Source: Parahoeflea halophila (lineage in GTDB: Bacteria > Pseudomonadota > Alphaproteobacteria > Rhizobiales > Rhizobiaceae). From it: a DNA stretch of 64,000 bases. The stretch is from positions 124,001 to 188,000 of the forward strand of contig NZ_OCPC01000003.1 in the NCBI RefSeq assembly GCF_900220985.1, written 5' to 3'. Of this stretch, positions 49,097 through 58,269 are shown piece after piece. Position 1 is the stretch's first letter, and each line of letters starts with the position of its first letter. The translations under genes and the position numbers were made by a program. Below the pieces are notes generated by a model that was not told the DNA's origin, made no database searches, and saw only the letters and a list, made by a program, of their open reading frames with translations.

Positions 49097-50167
49097 ATGG
49101 CTGATCCGAAGAATGGCCTCACCTATGCCCAGGCGGGCGTCGATATCGATGCCGGCAACGAGATGGTCAACCGCATCAAGCCGCTGGTGCGCTCCACCCG
49201 CCGTCCCGGAGCGGATGGCGAGATCGGCGGCTTCGGCGGTCTGTTCGACCTCAAGGCAGCAGGCTTCAGCGATCCGGTTCTTGTGGCTGCCAATGATGGT
49301 GTCGGCACCAAGCTTAAGGTTGCGATAGAGGCCGGCATCCACGACACGGTCGGCATCGATCTGGTGGCGATGTGCGTCAACGACCTCGTGGTCCAGGGTG
49401 CCGAGCCACTGTTCTTTCTCGACTATTTCGCCACCGGCAAGCTTGATCCCGAACAGGGCGCGGCGATTGTCTCGGGCATCGCACAGGGCTGCCTGCAGGC
49501 CGGATGCGCGCTCATCGGCGGTGAAACGGCTGAAATGCCGGGCATGTACCGCGATGGCGACTACGATCTGGCGGGTTTTGCCGTGGGTGCTGCCGAGCGC
49601 GGGCAGTTGTTGCCGTCAGGCAGCCTGGCCGAAGGCGACGTGCTTCTGGGCCTGGCCTCGTCAGGTGTTCATTCCAACGGTTATTCGCTGGTGCGCCGCA
49701 TCGTCGAAATGAGCGGGCTGGAGTATGCCGCACCGGCCCCCTTCGATGCCTCGACCAGCCTGGGTGCGGCGCTTCTCGAACCGACCCGGATCTACGTCAA
49801 GTCGCTGCTAGCGGCGATCCGCGAGACCGGCGCGATCCGGGCGCTGGCCCATATCACCGGTGGCGGCTTTCCGGAAAACCTGCCGCGTGTTCTGCCCGAA
49901 GGGCTTGCTGCAGAGATCGATCTCGGCGCAATCCGGCCGCCGGCGGTGTTTTCCTGGCTGGCGCAGACCGGCGGCGTTGCGGCAGAGGAAATGCTGCGCA
50001 CGTTCAATTGCGGTGTCGGCATGATCGTGGTCGCGGCGCAGGCCGATGCCGGGCGCGTTCAGGATGCGCTTGAAGCGCAAGGTGAACAGGTCATCCGGCT
50101 GGGCAAACTTGCCATACGCGCCAACAACGGCCCCGGCGTGATCTACCAGGGAACGCTGGCGCTGTGA
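49097..50167 (+). CDS. purM: phosphoribosylformylglycinamidine cyclo-ligase (AIR synthetase)
   Basis: Closes the imidazole ring in purine synthesis. The 356-residue protein starts [20 protein letters not shown], and has [33 protein letters not shown] and [11 protein letters not shown], all AIRS signatures. ATG 49097 follows AGGGAGG; the frame to 48938 is not coding. The stop overlaps the purN start by four bases (GTGA). The 203-base divergent spacer upstream should contain both promoters. Confidence 0.96.
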   Translation: MADPKNGLTYAQAGVDIDAGNEMVNRIKPLVRSTRRPGADGEIGGFGGLFDLKAAGFSDPVLVAANDGVGTKLKVAIEAGIHDTVGIDLVAMCVNDLVVQGAEPLFFLDYFATGKLDPEQGAAIVSGIAQGCLQAGCALIGGETAEMPGMYRDGDYDLAGFAVGAAERGQLLPSGSLAEGDVLLGLASSGVHSNGYSLVRRIVEMSGLEYAAPAPFDASTSLGAALLEPTRIYVKSLLAAIRETGAIRALAHITGGGFPENLPRVLPEGLAAEIDLGAIRPPAVFSWLAQTGGVAAEEMLRTFNCGVGMIVVAAQADAGRVQDALEAQGEQVIRLGKLAIRANNGPGVIYQGTLAL

Positions 50168-50790
50168 GTTCCAGGCCGAAAGTTCCGGTTGCCGTGCTGA
50201 TCTCGGGACGCGGGTCCAACATGGGTGCGCTGATCGCCGCATCGCTGCACACGGACTTTCCGGCCAGGATCGTGTCAGTCATCTCCGACAAGCCGAACGC
50301 CAAGGGCCTTGAGCATGCCCGGGGCTTCGGCATCGAGGCGATCGCGATCCCGCGCGCCGACTATGACAGCAAGGCCGAGCACGAAGCTGCCGTCATCGCC
50401 GCGCTCGATGCGGCAGGTGCGAAAATCGTCGCACTTGCGGGCTATATGCGGCTGTTGTCAGGCGATTTCGTCACCCGATATGCTGGGCGGATGATCAATA
50501 TCCACCCGTCCCTGCTCCCGGCCTTCCCGGGCCTGGCAACGCATGAACGCGCGCTCGCAGCAGGATGCCGTGTGCACGGGTGCACGGTGCATTTTGTCAC
50601 CGAGGGCATGGATGAAGGCCCGATCATCGAGCAGGAGCCGGTGCGCGTCGAGCACGACGACACGCCCGAAACGCTTGCTCAGCGCGTGCTCGAAGCCGAG
50701 CACAGGATATATCCGCTAGCCCTGGCGATGGTGGCCCGCGGCGAGGTCCGCATGACCAGCGACGGCCGGGCCCAGCACAGCCGGTCCTAA
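50164..50790 (+). CDS. purN: phosphoribosylglycinamide formyltransferase
   Basis: Transfers a formyl group to GAR. The 208-residue protein has the phosphate loop [12 protein letters not shown] near residue 14, the [13 protein letters not shown] motif with the catalytic Asn/His near residue 108, and the [13 protein letters not shown] segment. The start is GTG 50164, overlapping the purM TGA (GTGA), so translation is coupled. The C-terminal tail is a little longer than in other PurN proteins. Confidence 0.96.
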   Translation: MSSRPKVPVAVLISGRGSNMGALIAASLHTDFPARIVSVISDKPNAKGLEHARGFGIEAIAIPRADYDSKAEHEAAVIAALDAAGAKIVALAGYMRLLSGDFVTRYAGRMINIHPSLLPAFPGLATHERALAAGCRVHGCTVHFVTEGMDEGPIIEQEPVRVEHDDTPETLAQRVLEAEHRIYPLALAMVARGEVRMTSDGRAQHSRS

Positions 50791-50954
50791 ATCGGGTCCC
50801 ATCCACTGGCATCGCCGTATCTGCGCCACACAACGCGAATGGACTGCCTCCTGGCTGGATCTTTACGCCGGCACCGCAACCTGCTTTCGTAGCACCACGG
50901 CAACGGGAACATCACCGACAGCTGCAAGGACACCCGTTTCAGAACGGAGAGACC

Positions 50955-52226
50955 ATGCCTTCGCTTTACGGACTGCTCAACAAGGCCATCAGGGTTGGAC
51001 GATTGACCATGACCGACGCCAAGGGCGCGGTGCATGTGTTCGGCGGCAAGGAACCGGGCCCCGAGGCCGCGATCCGCTTTACCCGCAAGACCGCGGAATG
51101 GAAAATCCTTCTCAATCCGGAGCTCAATGCAGCCGAGGCCTATATGGATGGCGAACTGGTCATGGACAGCGGCAGCATCCATGATCTGATCAAGGTGTTT
51201 TACGCCAACAAACGCCATTTCGACCTGTCGCCCAGCCAGATTTTCTGGCGAGGCATCTCGCGCAAGATCCGCCGGTTTCACCAGCACAATGTGCTGTCGC
51301 GATCGCGCGCCAACGCCAAGGCTCATTATGATATCGGCGAGGATCTCTACCGGCTGTTTCTCGACCGGGACATGCAGTATTCTTGCGCCTATTTTCCGGA
51401 GGGCACGGCAACAATCGAGGATGCCCAAACGCTGAAGAAGCGTCACCTGGCCGCCAAACTGGTTTTGAAACCCGGCCAAAAAGTGCTCGATATCGGGTGC
51501 GGCTGGGGCGGCCTGGCGCTGTATCTGGCCCATCTCGCCGATGTCGAAGTGCTCGGCATTACACTCTCGGAGCGGCAACTCGCCGTCGCTCGCAGGCGCG
51601 CGGAAGTTCTCGGCGTCAGCGACCGGGTCAGGTTCGAGCTGATTGATTACCGCGAGGTGACCGGAAAATTTGACCGGGTGATTTCGGTCGGCATGCTCGA
51701 ACATGTCGGGGTGCAGTATCTGGCGCCCTATTTCCTCACCGTCCGCGACCGGCTGTCGCACGATGGAGTGGCGCTGATCCACTCGATGTCCAGCAAGGCG
51801 CCGCCCGGCGTGACCGGACCGTTCATCCGCAAATACATCTTTCCCGGCGGCTACGCGCCTTCGCTGTCGGAGACGGTGGAAGCGCTTGAACCAACCGGGC
51901 TGTGGCTGCTCGACTGCGAAATCTGGCGCTGCCACTACGGCTACACGCTGCAGCTCTGGCGCAATCGCTTCCTCGACAACCGAGAAGCTGCTGTGAAGCT
52001 CATGGGCGAGCGGTTCTGCCGGATGTGGGAACTCTACCTGTCGGTTGCCGAATGCGTGTTTCTGCAGGGTTCAAGCAATGTGTTCCAGCTGCAGATCGGC
52101 CGTGAGCGCGACGCGGTGCCGATCACACGCGACTATATCGGCGCGGAGGAAGCCCGGCTTGCAGGCCTGGAGCCCGAATTTCTGGAGCGGGTGGTGGCCA
52201 GCGCCGCCCAGGCGCTCGACGAATAG
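50955..52226 (+). CDS. cfa: cyclopropane-fatty-acyl-phospholipid synthase family methyltransferase (copy 2)
   Basis: A 423-residue synthase with the standard Cfa layout: an N-terminal lipid-binding domain (EAYMDGELVMDSGSIHDLI), a conserved MQYSCAYF cysteine, SAM motif VLDIGCGWGGLALYLA near residue 180, GMLEHVG with the catalytic Glu, and HYGYTLQLW. All of the expected active-site residues are present. Copy 2 is the more typical of the two family members here. ATG 50955 follows CGGAGAGACC. It lies 164 bases after purN and converges on ohr. Confidence 0.93.
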   Translation: MPSLYGLLNKAIRVGRLTMTDAKGAVHVFGGKEPGPEAAIRFTRKTAEWKILLNPELNAAEAYMDGELVMDSGSIHDLIKVFYANKRHFDLSPSQIFWRGISRKIRRFHQHNVLSRSRANAKAHYDIGEDLYRLFLDRDMQYSCAYFPEGTATIEDAQTLKKRHLAAKLVLKPGQKVLDIGCGWGGLALYLAHLADVEVLGITLSERQLAVARRRAEVLGVSDRVRFELIDYREVTGKFDRVISVGMLEHVGVQYLAPYFLTVRDRLSHDGVALIHSMSSKAPPGVTGPFIRKYIFPGGYAPSLSETVEALEPTGLWLLDCEIWRCHYGYTLQLWRNRFLDNREAAVKLMGERFCRMWELYLSVAECVFLQGSSNVFQLQIGRERDAVPITRDYIGAEEARLAGLEPEFLERVVASAAQALDE

Positions 52227-52230
52227 AAAA

Positions 52231-52252
52231 CCCGGGCCGCAATGGACCCGGG
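52231..52252. terminator. terminator hairpin between cfa and ohr
   Basis: CCCGGG arms (52231-52236 and 52247-52252) with additional inner GG/CC pairing. On the minus strand it is followed by TTTT, so it suits ohr best; the plus side has only CTTAT. Confidence 0.65.
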
Positions 52253-52284
52253 CTTATGATGTCCGCTCAAGCCGAAGCTGGCCC

Positions 52285-52707
52285 TCACGCGAGCTCGGGC
52301 GTGATGCTGAGTGAACCGGAGGTGGCGTGCGAGTAAGGGCAGACCTTGTGGCCGCCGGCGATCAGGTCTTCGGCAACGGATTTCTCGATGCCCGGCAGAT
52401 CGACCTTGATCTTGACGTCGAGACCGAAACCATTGTCTTCGCGCGGGCCGATGCCGACGGTCACGGTCACCGTGGCGTCGTCGGGCACCTTCACCTTCTT
52501 CTGGCCGGCGTAGAACTTCAGGGCGCCAAGAAAACAGGCGGCGTAGCCGGTGGCAAAAAGCTGTTCCGGGTTCACACCGCCACCGGGGCCGCCCATCTCG
52601 GTAGGAACGGCGAGATTGACATCCACTGCCCCGTCATGGGTTTTCGAGCGGCCATCGCGGCCGCCGGTTGCTGTCGCCGAGGTGCTGTAGACAACTTTTG
52701 TAACCAT
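52285..52707 (-). CDS. ohr: organic hydroperoxide resistance protein
   Basis: Ohr is a thiol peroxidase that reduces organic and fatty-acid hydroperoxides with lipoyl cofactors. The 140-residue protein has both redox cysteines in context: YAACFLGAL (Cys58, the attacking one) and KVCPYSHAT (Cys123). It begins MVTKVVYSTSATATGGRDG, characteristic of the family. ATG 52707 has AAAGGA eight bases upstream. It is divergent from the MarR-type gene that has OhrR features, the standard regulator-target pair. Confidence 0.96.
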   Translation of the reverse strand: MVTKVVYSTSATATGGRDGRSKTHDGAVDVNLAVPTEMGGPGGGVNPEQLFATGYAACFLGALKFYAGQKKVKVPDDATVTVTVGIGPREDNGFGLDVKIKVDLPGIEKSVAEDLIAGGHKVCPYSHATSGSLSITPELA

Positions 52708-52827
52708 GGTCCATTTCCTTTGTTTGCGATTTAGTCGTGCTCGATATATACAGGTCCACAGCGCTTCCTGCAAGTGGCTGCACGGATGCGATGGCCGAAA
52801 CAGATTTGGCTGAAAGGAGATTGCCAG

Positions 52828-53298
52828 ATGGCTGATGACAACCTGCCCGGCGGAATGAGCTTGCGCCCTGAATCAATGCTGTGCTTCGACATTTACGCGA
52901 CCCATCACGCCATCGGCCAGGCCTACCAGCCGCTGCTGTCGGAAGTTGGCCTGACCTATCCGCAATATCTGGTGATGATCGTGCTGTGGGACCGCGACGG
53001 CCAGAGTGTGGGCGACCTTGGCGCCCGGCTTGACCTCGCCTCCTCCACCCTGACTCCGCTGATCAAGCGGATGGAAAGCCAGGGACTGCTTGAGCGCAAG
53101 CGTGACAGCTCCGACGAGCGCAAGGTGCGGGTGACACTCACCAATGCCGGCCGTGAATTGAAGCAGAAGGCCAGCCATGTTCCGGCCTGCGTGGCCAGAG
53201 CATTCGGGTTGTCGATGGAGGAGTTTGTGCAGCTGCACGGAATGCTGGGGAAACTCAGGGCATCGCTCAGGAACGCAAGGGTAACCGGGACCGCCTAG
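52828..53298 (+). CDS. ohrR: OhrR, MarR-family organic-hydroperoxide sensor
   Basis: A 156-residue MarR regulator. The sensing cysteine is Cys19 in MLCFDIYATHHA, the conserved OhrR context with the two tyrosines that contact it (YATHHAIGQAY, then LTYPQYLVM). The DNA-binding wing is LDLASSTLTPLIKRMESQGLL with a following RDSSDERKV. A second cysteine (VPACVARAF) near residue 121 suggests the 2-Cys OhrR type. ATG 52828 follows AAGGAG. It shares a 120-base regulatory gap with ohr, where its operator is expected; I could not identify a convincing palindrome. Confidence 0.94.
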   Translation: MADDNLPGGMSLRPESMLCFDIYATHHAIGQAYQPLLSEVGLTYPQYLVMIVLWDRDGQSVGDLGARLDLASSTLTPLIKRMESQGLLERKRDSSDERKVRVTLTNAGRELKQKASHVPACVARAFGLSMEEFVQLHGMLGKLRASLRNARVTGTA

Positions 53299-53434
53299 GT
53301 CCTCTGACCGGCTAGCGGGTGACAGAAAAGCCCTTGATGCCGAGAAGGGTGCGGCTGGTTTTGTGTGCCAAAATCGGGTGTCGGGAAGGTTTCGCCTTGC
53401 CCAGGCAGTGGCTCTCGCAACACAGGAGAGCAAC

Positions 53435-53896
53435 ATGCGACTTGAGGGAAAGACAATCATCAACACCGGCGCCAGCAGTGGAATTGGCGCCGCTGCAACG
53501 GACCGGTTTGCGCCCGAAGGCGGAAATCCGGTACTCGGCGCGCGGTGGAAGACGAAGCTGGCGCAGATCTTCGGCAAGACCAGCGAGACAGGCCGCAAGG
53601 CGAAATGGCTGGCCGGCGACGTTGGTCACGGCGGCTATCACAAGGCGCTCGTAGATCTGGCAATCTCGGAGTACGTCGGGCGCGACGGCAGCTTCAACGT
53701 TGCGGGCACGACAGGCGAGATGGCGGGTGACGACTCATCGTTCCATGAATGGGTGGCAGGACTACATGCGCTGAAGCGAATGGCGGAGCCCGAAGAGATC
53801 GCGCGCGCAGCACTGTTTCTGCTGTCCGATGAATCAACCTTCGTGACCAGCGGCGCACTGGCGGCTGACGGCGGCAATTCAATCTACAAGACCTGA
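53435..53896 (+). pseudogene. short-chain dehydrogenase with the catalytic core deleted in frame
   Basis: The frame (153 residues) starts MRLEGKTIINTGASSGIGAAA, a good SDR NAD(P)-binding motif, with AGDV and then FNVAG (usually NNAG) near residue 90, but goes straight from DDSSFHEW to VAGLHALKRMAEPEEIARAA, which belongs to the C-terminal end. About 90-100 residues, including the catalytic Ser and YxxxK, are missing, while the frame is unbroken. ATG 53435 still has CAGGAG in front. It is almost certainly inactive, though it may be expressed. Confidence 0.85.
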
Positions 53897-53948
53897 ATTC
53901 ATGGCGCGCCGGTCCACTGCCGGCACGCCATGCGAAATCCACCAAGGT

Positions 53949-56087
53949 TCAGGCCTTTTTCACCCATACCCGCGTATCGTGAAACGCCGCACCGCCATAG
54001 GGTGCGCAGGAATCGGCACCGGTGAGCGTATTGATGCCCTCGCCGCCCTCGAAGGCGGAATTGGGCCAGAGCCCTTCATGGATGACCACGCCGCGGCGCT
54101 GGCCTGCATCGAGTTTCGCAGGCATTGCCAGTTCACCGCGGCTGTTGCCGAGCCGCACCTTCTCGCCATCGGCAATCCCGAGTTCCGCCGCATCTTCAGG
54201 ATGGATCAGCAATTCCGGCTGCTTCTCCCTGGCCTTCGAAGAGGGCGTTTCGGCAAAACTCGAATTGAGAAACGAGCGCGAGGGCGATGTTGCCAAGCGA
54301 AAGGGGTGAGCCTCATCGGCAGTCTCGATCAGCTCGACATGATCTGGAAATTCCGGCAACTGTGCCACCGGGCCCTGCGGACCCATACGCTTGGGCGGTT
54401 TGTTGGCGGCCGGCGTGCCGGTCCAGTCGGGGCGAAAGCGGTACTTGCCGTCCTTGTGGGCAAAGCCTTTGAGGAAGTGCGCAGTTTCGAAATCCACCTG
54501 CACGTCGGCCCATTTGTCGGCCTTGAAACTGTCGAAATCACCCAGATCGCGCTTTTTCAGCATTATATCGATGTGCTCGCGTTCGCTCAAACCGAAGCCA
54601 TCGCGATCGCTGACGCCCAGGCGTTTTCCAAGCTCCTCGATCACATGATGGTTGGGTTTCGGGCCTTCGGGCGGGTCGACCAGCTTCGGGCCGAGCACAA
54701 TGTGCTGATGTCCGCCGCCGCGGTAAATGTCGTCATGCTCGAGGAACATCGTCGCCGGCAGGATGACATCGGCAAGTTCCGCGGTGTCGGTCATGAACTG
54801 CTCGTGCACGGCGAGGAACAGGTCCTCGCGCTTGAGGCCTTCGATGACCTTGCGCTGCTCGGGCGCGACATTGGCCGGGTTGGTGTTCTGCACCAGCATG
54901 GCGGTGACCGGCGGTCCGCCGTCCAGCGCCTCGGCGTCGCCGGTGAGCACCCGGCCGATCTTGGACTGGTCGAGCCAGCGCAGGCCCGGATCGAAATACT
55001 TGCGGCCTTCGAGCAGCGATTTGTCGAGCCGGAACAGATCGGAGTTGGAATGAAATGCGCCGCCGCCTTCATACTGGTAGCTGCCGGTGCAGACGGCCAG
55101 CGAAAGTGCTGCGTGCATGTTGACGGCGCCATTGCGCTGCCGGGTAAAGCCGTAGCCGAGCCGGAAAAAAGTCCGCTTCGTGGTGCCGACCAGCCTTGCA
55201 AAGGCCTCGATCTCGGCCACCGGGACGCCGCAGATGGCTTCGGCCCATTCGGGTGTCTTATCCTGCAGATGTGATTCAAGACCTGCCGGGTCGTCGGTGA
55301 ATTTGTTGAGATATTCGCGATCATCCAGACCTTCGCGGAACAGCACATGCATCACCGCGCAGGCGAAGGCACCATCGGTCCCGGGCTTCAGCAGTACCTT
55401 GATGTCCGCCTGTTTCATCGTCGGCGTGTCGTAGATGTCGATGACCACGATCTTGGCGCCGCGCTGCTTGCGCGCGCGCATGGCGTGGGTCATGACATTG
55501 ACCTGGGTGGAGACCGCGTTGGTGCCCCAGATGACCACGCAATCGGACTGCGCCATTTCGCGCGGATCGGAGCCGCGCATGGTGCCGGCACCCATGGCGA
55601 AGCCGGTCCAGGCCATGTTGGTGCAGAAACTGTCGAACTGGTTGGAGTAGCGCTTGGCATGCCGCAAGCGGTGGATGCCGTCGCGCTGCACCAGCCCCAT
55701 GGTGCCGGCATAATAGTTGAGCCAGACTGTCTCGGAGCCGAATTTCGCTTCCGCCTGCTCGAATTTCTCGGCGATCAGATCAAGTGCTGCGTCGAAGCTT
55801 GCTTCCTTCCACTGGCCCTCGCCTTTTGCGCCGGACCGGATCAGCGGCTTGAGCAGCCGCTCGGGGTGGTGAATGCGTTCGGAATAGCGCGCCACCTTGG
55901 CGCAGATGACGCCGGCGGTGTAGCTGTTGCCGGCATCACCGCGCACCCGGCCGATGCGGTTGTGCGAGAGCAGCTCCACCTCCAGTGCGCAGGTGGACGG
56001 GCAATCATGCGGACAGGCCGAGTGGCCGAGTGCAGTGGGAGCTGCGGATTCGCGCTGAGCGGAATCAATGGGGGTCGCGTCGTTCAT
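53949..56087 (-). CDS. molybdopterin-containing oxidoreductase
   Basis: A 712-residue enzyme of the Mo-bis-MGD (DMSO reductase) superfamily. The N-terminal [4Fe-4S] motif is intact (CPHDCPSTCALEVE from about residue 25, then VICAKVARYSERIHHPERLLKPL), followed by the molybdopterin domains (VVIWGTNAVSTQ, VVIDIYDTPTMKQAD) and a C-terminal guanine-dinucleotide domain (NSRGELAMPAK). No signal peptide is visible, so it seems cytoplasmic; the substrate is unknown. No partner subunits or cofactor genes are adjacent. ATG 56087 (MNDATPIDSAQ) is preferred over ATG 56123, which lies near rlmJ on the other strand. It faces the truncated SDR tail to tail. Confidence 0.88.
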   Translation of the reverse strand: MNDATPIDSAQRESAAPTALGHSACPHDCPSTCALEVELLSHNRIGRVRGDAGNSYTAGVICAKVARYSERIHHPERLLKPLIRSGAKGEGQWKEASFDAALDLIAEKFEQAEAKFGSETVWLNYYAGTMGLVQRDGIHRLRHAKRYSNQFDSFCTNMAWTGFAMGAGTMRGSDPREMAQSDCVVIWGTNAVSTQVNVMTHAMRARKQRGAKIVVIDIYDTPTMKQADIKVLLKPGTDGAFACAVMHVLFREGLDDREYLNKFTDDPAGLESHLQDKTPEWAEAICGVPVAEIEAFARLVGTTKRTFFRLGYGFTRQRNGAVNMHAALSLAVCTGSYQYEGGGAFHSNSDLFRLDKSLLEGRKYFDPGLRWLDQSKIGRVLTGDAEALDGGPPVTAMLVQNTNPANVAPEQRKVIEGLKREDLFLAVHEQFMTDTAELADVILPATMFLEHDDIYRGGGHQHIVLGPKLVDPPEGPKPNHHVIEELGKRLGVSDRDGFGLSEREHIDIMLKKRDLGDFDSFKADKWADVQVDFETAHFLKGFAHKDGKYRFRPDWTGTPAANKPPKRMGPQGPVAQLPEFPDHVELIETADEAHPFRLATSPSRSFLNSSFAETPSSKAREKQPELLIHPEDAAELGIADGEKVRLGNSRGELAMPAKLDAGQRRGVVIHEGLWPNSAFEGGEGINTLTGADSCAPYGGAAFHDTRVWVKKA

Positions 56088-56171
56088 GCTTTCTCTATAT
56101 GAGAAAACATAGCACAGCGCCATGACATGCGCACGCGATCAGATCAAATCAGGGACAGAACACGCCAGACG

Positions 56172-57023
56172 ATGAATTACCGTCACAGCTATCATGCGGG
56201 CAATTTCGCCGATGTGCTCAAGCATGCGGTGCTGGCCCAGATCATCACCTATCTCAAGCGCAAGGACGCCGCATTCCGGGTGATCGACACCCATGCCGGG
56301 ATCGGGCTTTACGACCTGTCGTCAACAGAGGCGCAGAAGACCGGCGAGTGGCGCGAAGGTATCGGACGGATAAACGCCGCCGGGCTGTCCTCCGGGCTCA
56401 AGGCCTTCCTCGCGCCCTGGCTTGAGGCCGTCGAAGCGCTCAATCCTCAGGGCGGTGTCCTTCACTATCCCGGTTCACCGAAACTTAGCCGCGCGCTATT
56501 GCGCAAGCAGGACCGGCTGACAGCGATCGAGCTGCATCCGGACGATGCGAAACTGCTCAAGACTGTGTTTGAGGGAGATTACCAGACCCGGGTCATCGAA
56601 CTCGACGGCTGGCTGTCGCTGGGCGCGCATCTGCCGCCCAAGGAAAAACGCGGGCTGGTGCTGGTCGACCCGCCGTTCGAGGCCGAAGGCGAGTATGACC
56701 GGATGATCGACGGGCTGGCGCGGGCCACGCGGCGGTTCCCCGGCGGCACCTACATGCTGTGGCACCCGATCAAGGCGGACAGTCCGCTTGCCGGTTTCGA
56801 CAAGAAACTGGCTGCGCTGGGGCGGCCCAACACCCTGACGGTGCGGCTGATGATACGCGACAATACACACGCGCCGGGGCTGAACGGAACCGGGCTGGTG
56901 ATCCTTAATCCGCCGTTTACGCTGGAGGCCGAGCTCAAGCGGGTGTTGCCCGAACTGGCCAAAATCCTGGCCCAGGGACCGGGCGCCGGTGCCGAAGTCG
57001 CCATGCTGGTTGGCGAGCGCTGA
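56172..57023 (+). CDS. rlmJ: 23S rRNA (adenine2030-N6)-methyltransferase
   Basis: RlmJ methylates A2030 of 23S rRNA. The 283-residue protein starts MNYRHSYHAGNFADVLKH, diagnostic of the family, and has VIDTHAGIGLYDL (SAM-binding region), LVLVDPPFE (the catalytic DPPF motif, about residue 164) and GLVILNPPFTL. ATG 56172 is used; the frame upstream to 56127 is not needed. It is transcribed away from the molybdopterin gene and followed closely by a small secreted protein. Confidence 0.95.
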   Translation: MNYRHSYHAGNFADVLKHAVLAQIITYLKRKDAAFRVIDTHAGIGLYDLSSTEAQKTGEWREGIGRINAAGLSSGLKAFLAPWLEAVEALNPQGGVLHYPGSPKLSRALLRKQDRLTAIELHPDDAKLLKTVFEGDYQTRVIELDGWLSLGAHLPPKEKRGLVLVDPPFEAEGEYDRMIDGLARATRRFPGGTYMLWHPIKADSPLAGFDKKLAALGRPNTLTVRLMIRDNTHAPGLNGTGLVILNPPFTLEAELKRVLPELAKILAQGPGAGAEVAMLVGER

Positions 57024-57097
57024 CGGGCAATCCGGCTTGCCGAATAGCGCCGGGTCACCTTATACCGAGACTCGCATCGTGTTTGGAGGACCCGGTC

Positions 57098-57520
57098 GTG
57101 ACCATGAAAAGCCTGATAATTGCACTTGCAACGACGCTTGGCGTGTCGCTGTCGGCTTATGCAAGCCCTGCCCCGGCCTTCGGCGGCAAGCATTTCCCCG
57201 CTTGCGACGCGCCACAGGTGCTCTCGCACATCCAGAAGCGTTTCTTGTGGAATGACCGTCACGTGCTCAAGCGCGGTCTCGCGATCGCGCGCATTGACCG
57301 GGCGCACCGCAATCGCAGCAGATACGGCACCGAATACTGGTCGATCCCCCGGCTCTACTGCCATGGTACCGCCCTCATGAATGATGGCCACAAACGGCAG
57401 ATCTGGTGGCTGATCGAAGGCGGTCAGGGCTTTGCCGGACTGGGTGACAATCTCGAATACTGCATCTCCGGGCTCGATCCGCTCAAGGTTCACGGCGCCT
57501 GGTGCAGATCGGTTCGCTGA
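57098..57520 (+). CDS. small secreted protein of unknown function
   Basis: A 140-residue protein with a signal peptide (residues 2-23, KSLIIALATTLGVSLSAYAS, likely cut after the ASP/ASA region) and a mature part containing four cysteines (FPACDAPQ, LYCHGTAL, LEYCISGL, GAWCRS), which could form two disulphides. It resembles short hypothetical exported proteins of rhizobia; no function is recognised. GTG 57098 has GGAGGA seven bases upstream; ATG 57104 is the alternative. It precedes the RNase T2 gene by 7 bases and is probably in the same operon. Confidence 0.8.
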   Translation: MTMKSLIIALATTLGVSLSAYASPAPAFGGKHFPACDAPQVLSHIQKRFLWNDRHVLKRGLAIARIDRAHRNRSRYGTEYWSIPRLYCHGTALMNDGHKRQIWWLIEGGQGFAGLGDNLEYCISGLDPLKVHGAWCRSVR

Positions 57521-57527
57521 TCAGGTG

Positions 57528-58235
57528 ATGGCACGACCGACGTTCCTGAGAGTTCTGCTGGGCCTGACGGTGCTGATGCTGGGGGCGGCATGCTCCGACG
57601 ACGGCACCCCGCCCGCGCAGGCCGAGACGCACCAGGCATCCGGCAGCAACGGCCTGCCGCTTGGCTCCGGCTTTGATTTTTACGTGCTGGCGCTGTCCTG
57701 GTCGCCGGCCTATTGCCTGGTCGAGGGTGACCGGGCCAACCGGCAGCAATGCGCCGAAGACCGCGACCTCGGGTTCGTCGTGCACGGCCTGTGGCCGCAA
57801 TTCGAGAATGGCTATCCCGAGTTCTGTCCGTCGCGTGAGCCCGACCGGGTGCCGTCGCAACTGGGCCGGAATTATCTTGATACCGTGCCCTCCATGGGGC
57901 TGATCGGGCACCAGTGGCGCAAGCACGGTTCCTGTTCCGGGCTGACCCAGGCCGAATACCTGAAGGTGCTGCGGGCCGCGCGGGAACAGGTCGTGGTGCC
58001 CAAGGCCTTCGCACTCGACCGGTTGCCGGCGCGGGTAGACGCACTGGAAGCCGAAGATGCCTTCATTGCCGCCAATCCGGGGATGACGCGCGAGGGCATC
58101 GCGGTCAAGTGCCAGCGCGGGCTTCTGCGCGAGGTGCGGATCTGCATGACACCGTCTCTCGGCTTTCGCAGTTGCGGCGAGATTGACCGCAACGGCTGCA
58201 CGATTGAAGATCTGAATGTTCCCGAGCCGGGCTGA
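57528..58235 (+). CDS. ribonuclease T2 family lipoprotein
   Basis: An exported RNase of the T2 family, cleaving RNA through 2',3'-cyclic phosphates. The 235-residue protein has a lipobox LGAAC with the lipidated Cys at residue 22, so it should be membrane anchored. CAS I is VHGLWPQ (His86) and CAS II is HQWRKHGSC (His128, His133). The position after the first His of CAS II is Gln, where many T2 enzymes have Glu; I cannot tell the effect. Several more cysteines are conserved. ATG 57528 (or GTG 57525) is chosen. It follows the small secreted protein gene by 7 bases. Confidence 0.9.
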   Translation: MARPTFLRVLLGLTVLMLGAACSDDGTPPAQAETHQASGSNGLPLGSGFDFYVLALSWSPAYCLVEGDRANRQQCAEDRDLGFVVHGLWPQFENGYPEFCPSREPDRVPSQLGRNYLDTVPSMGLIGHQWRKHGSCSGLTQAEYLKVLRAAREQVVVPKAFALDRLPARVDALEAEDAFIAANPGMTREGIAVKCQRGLLREVRICMTPSLGFRSCGEIDRNGCTIEDLNVPEPG

Positions 58236-58269
58236 GCGCTGCTGGCTGTTTTCACGAAAGAAGAAACCG

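Noticed and set aside
52708-52827. OhrR operator palindrome
   Set aside because: A/T-rich half-sites are present near 52735-52760, but symmetry is too weak to call.
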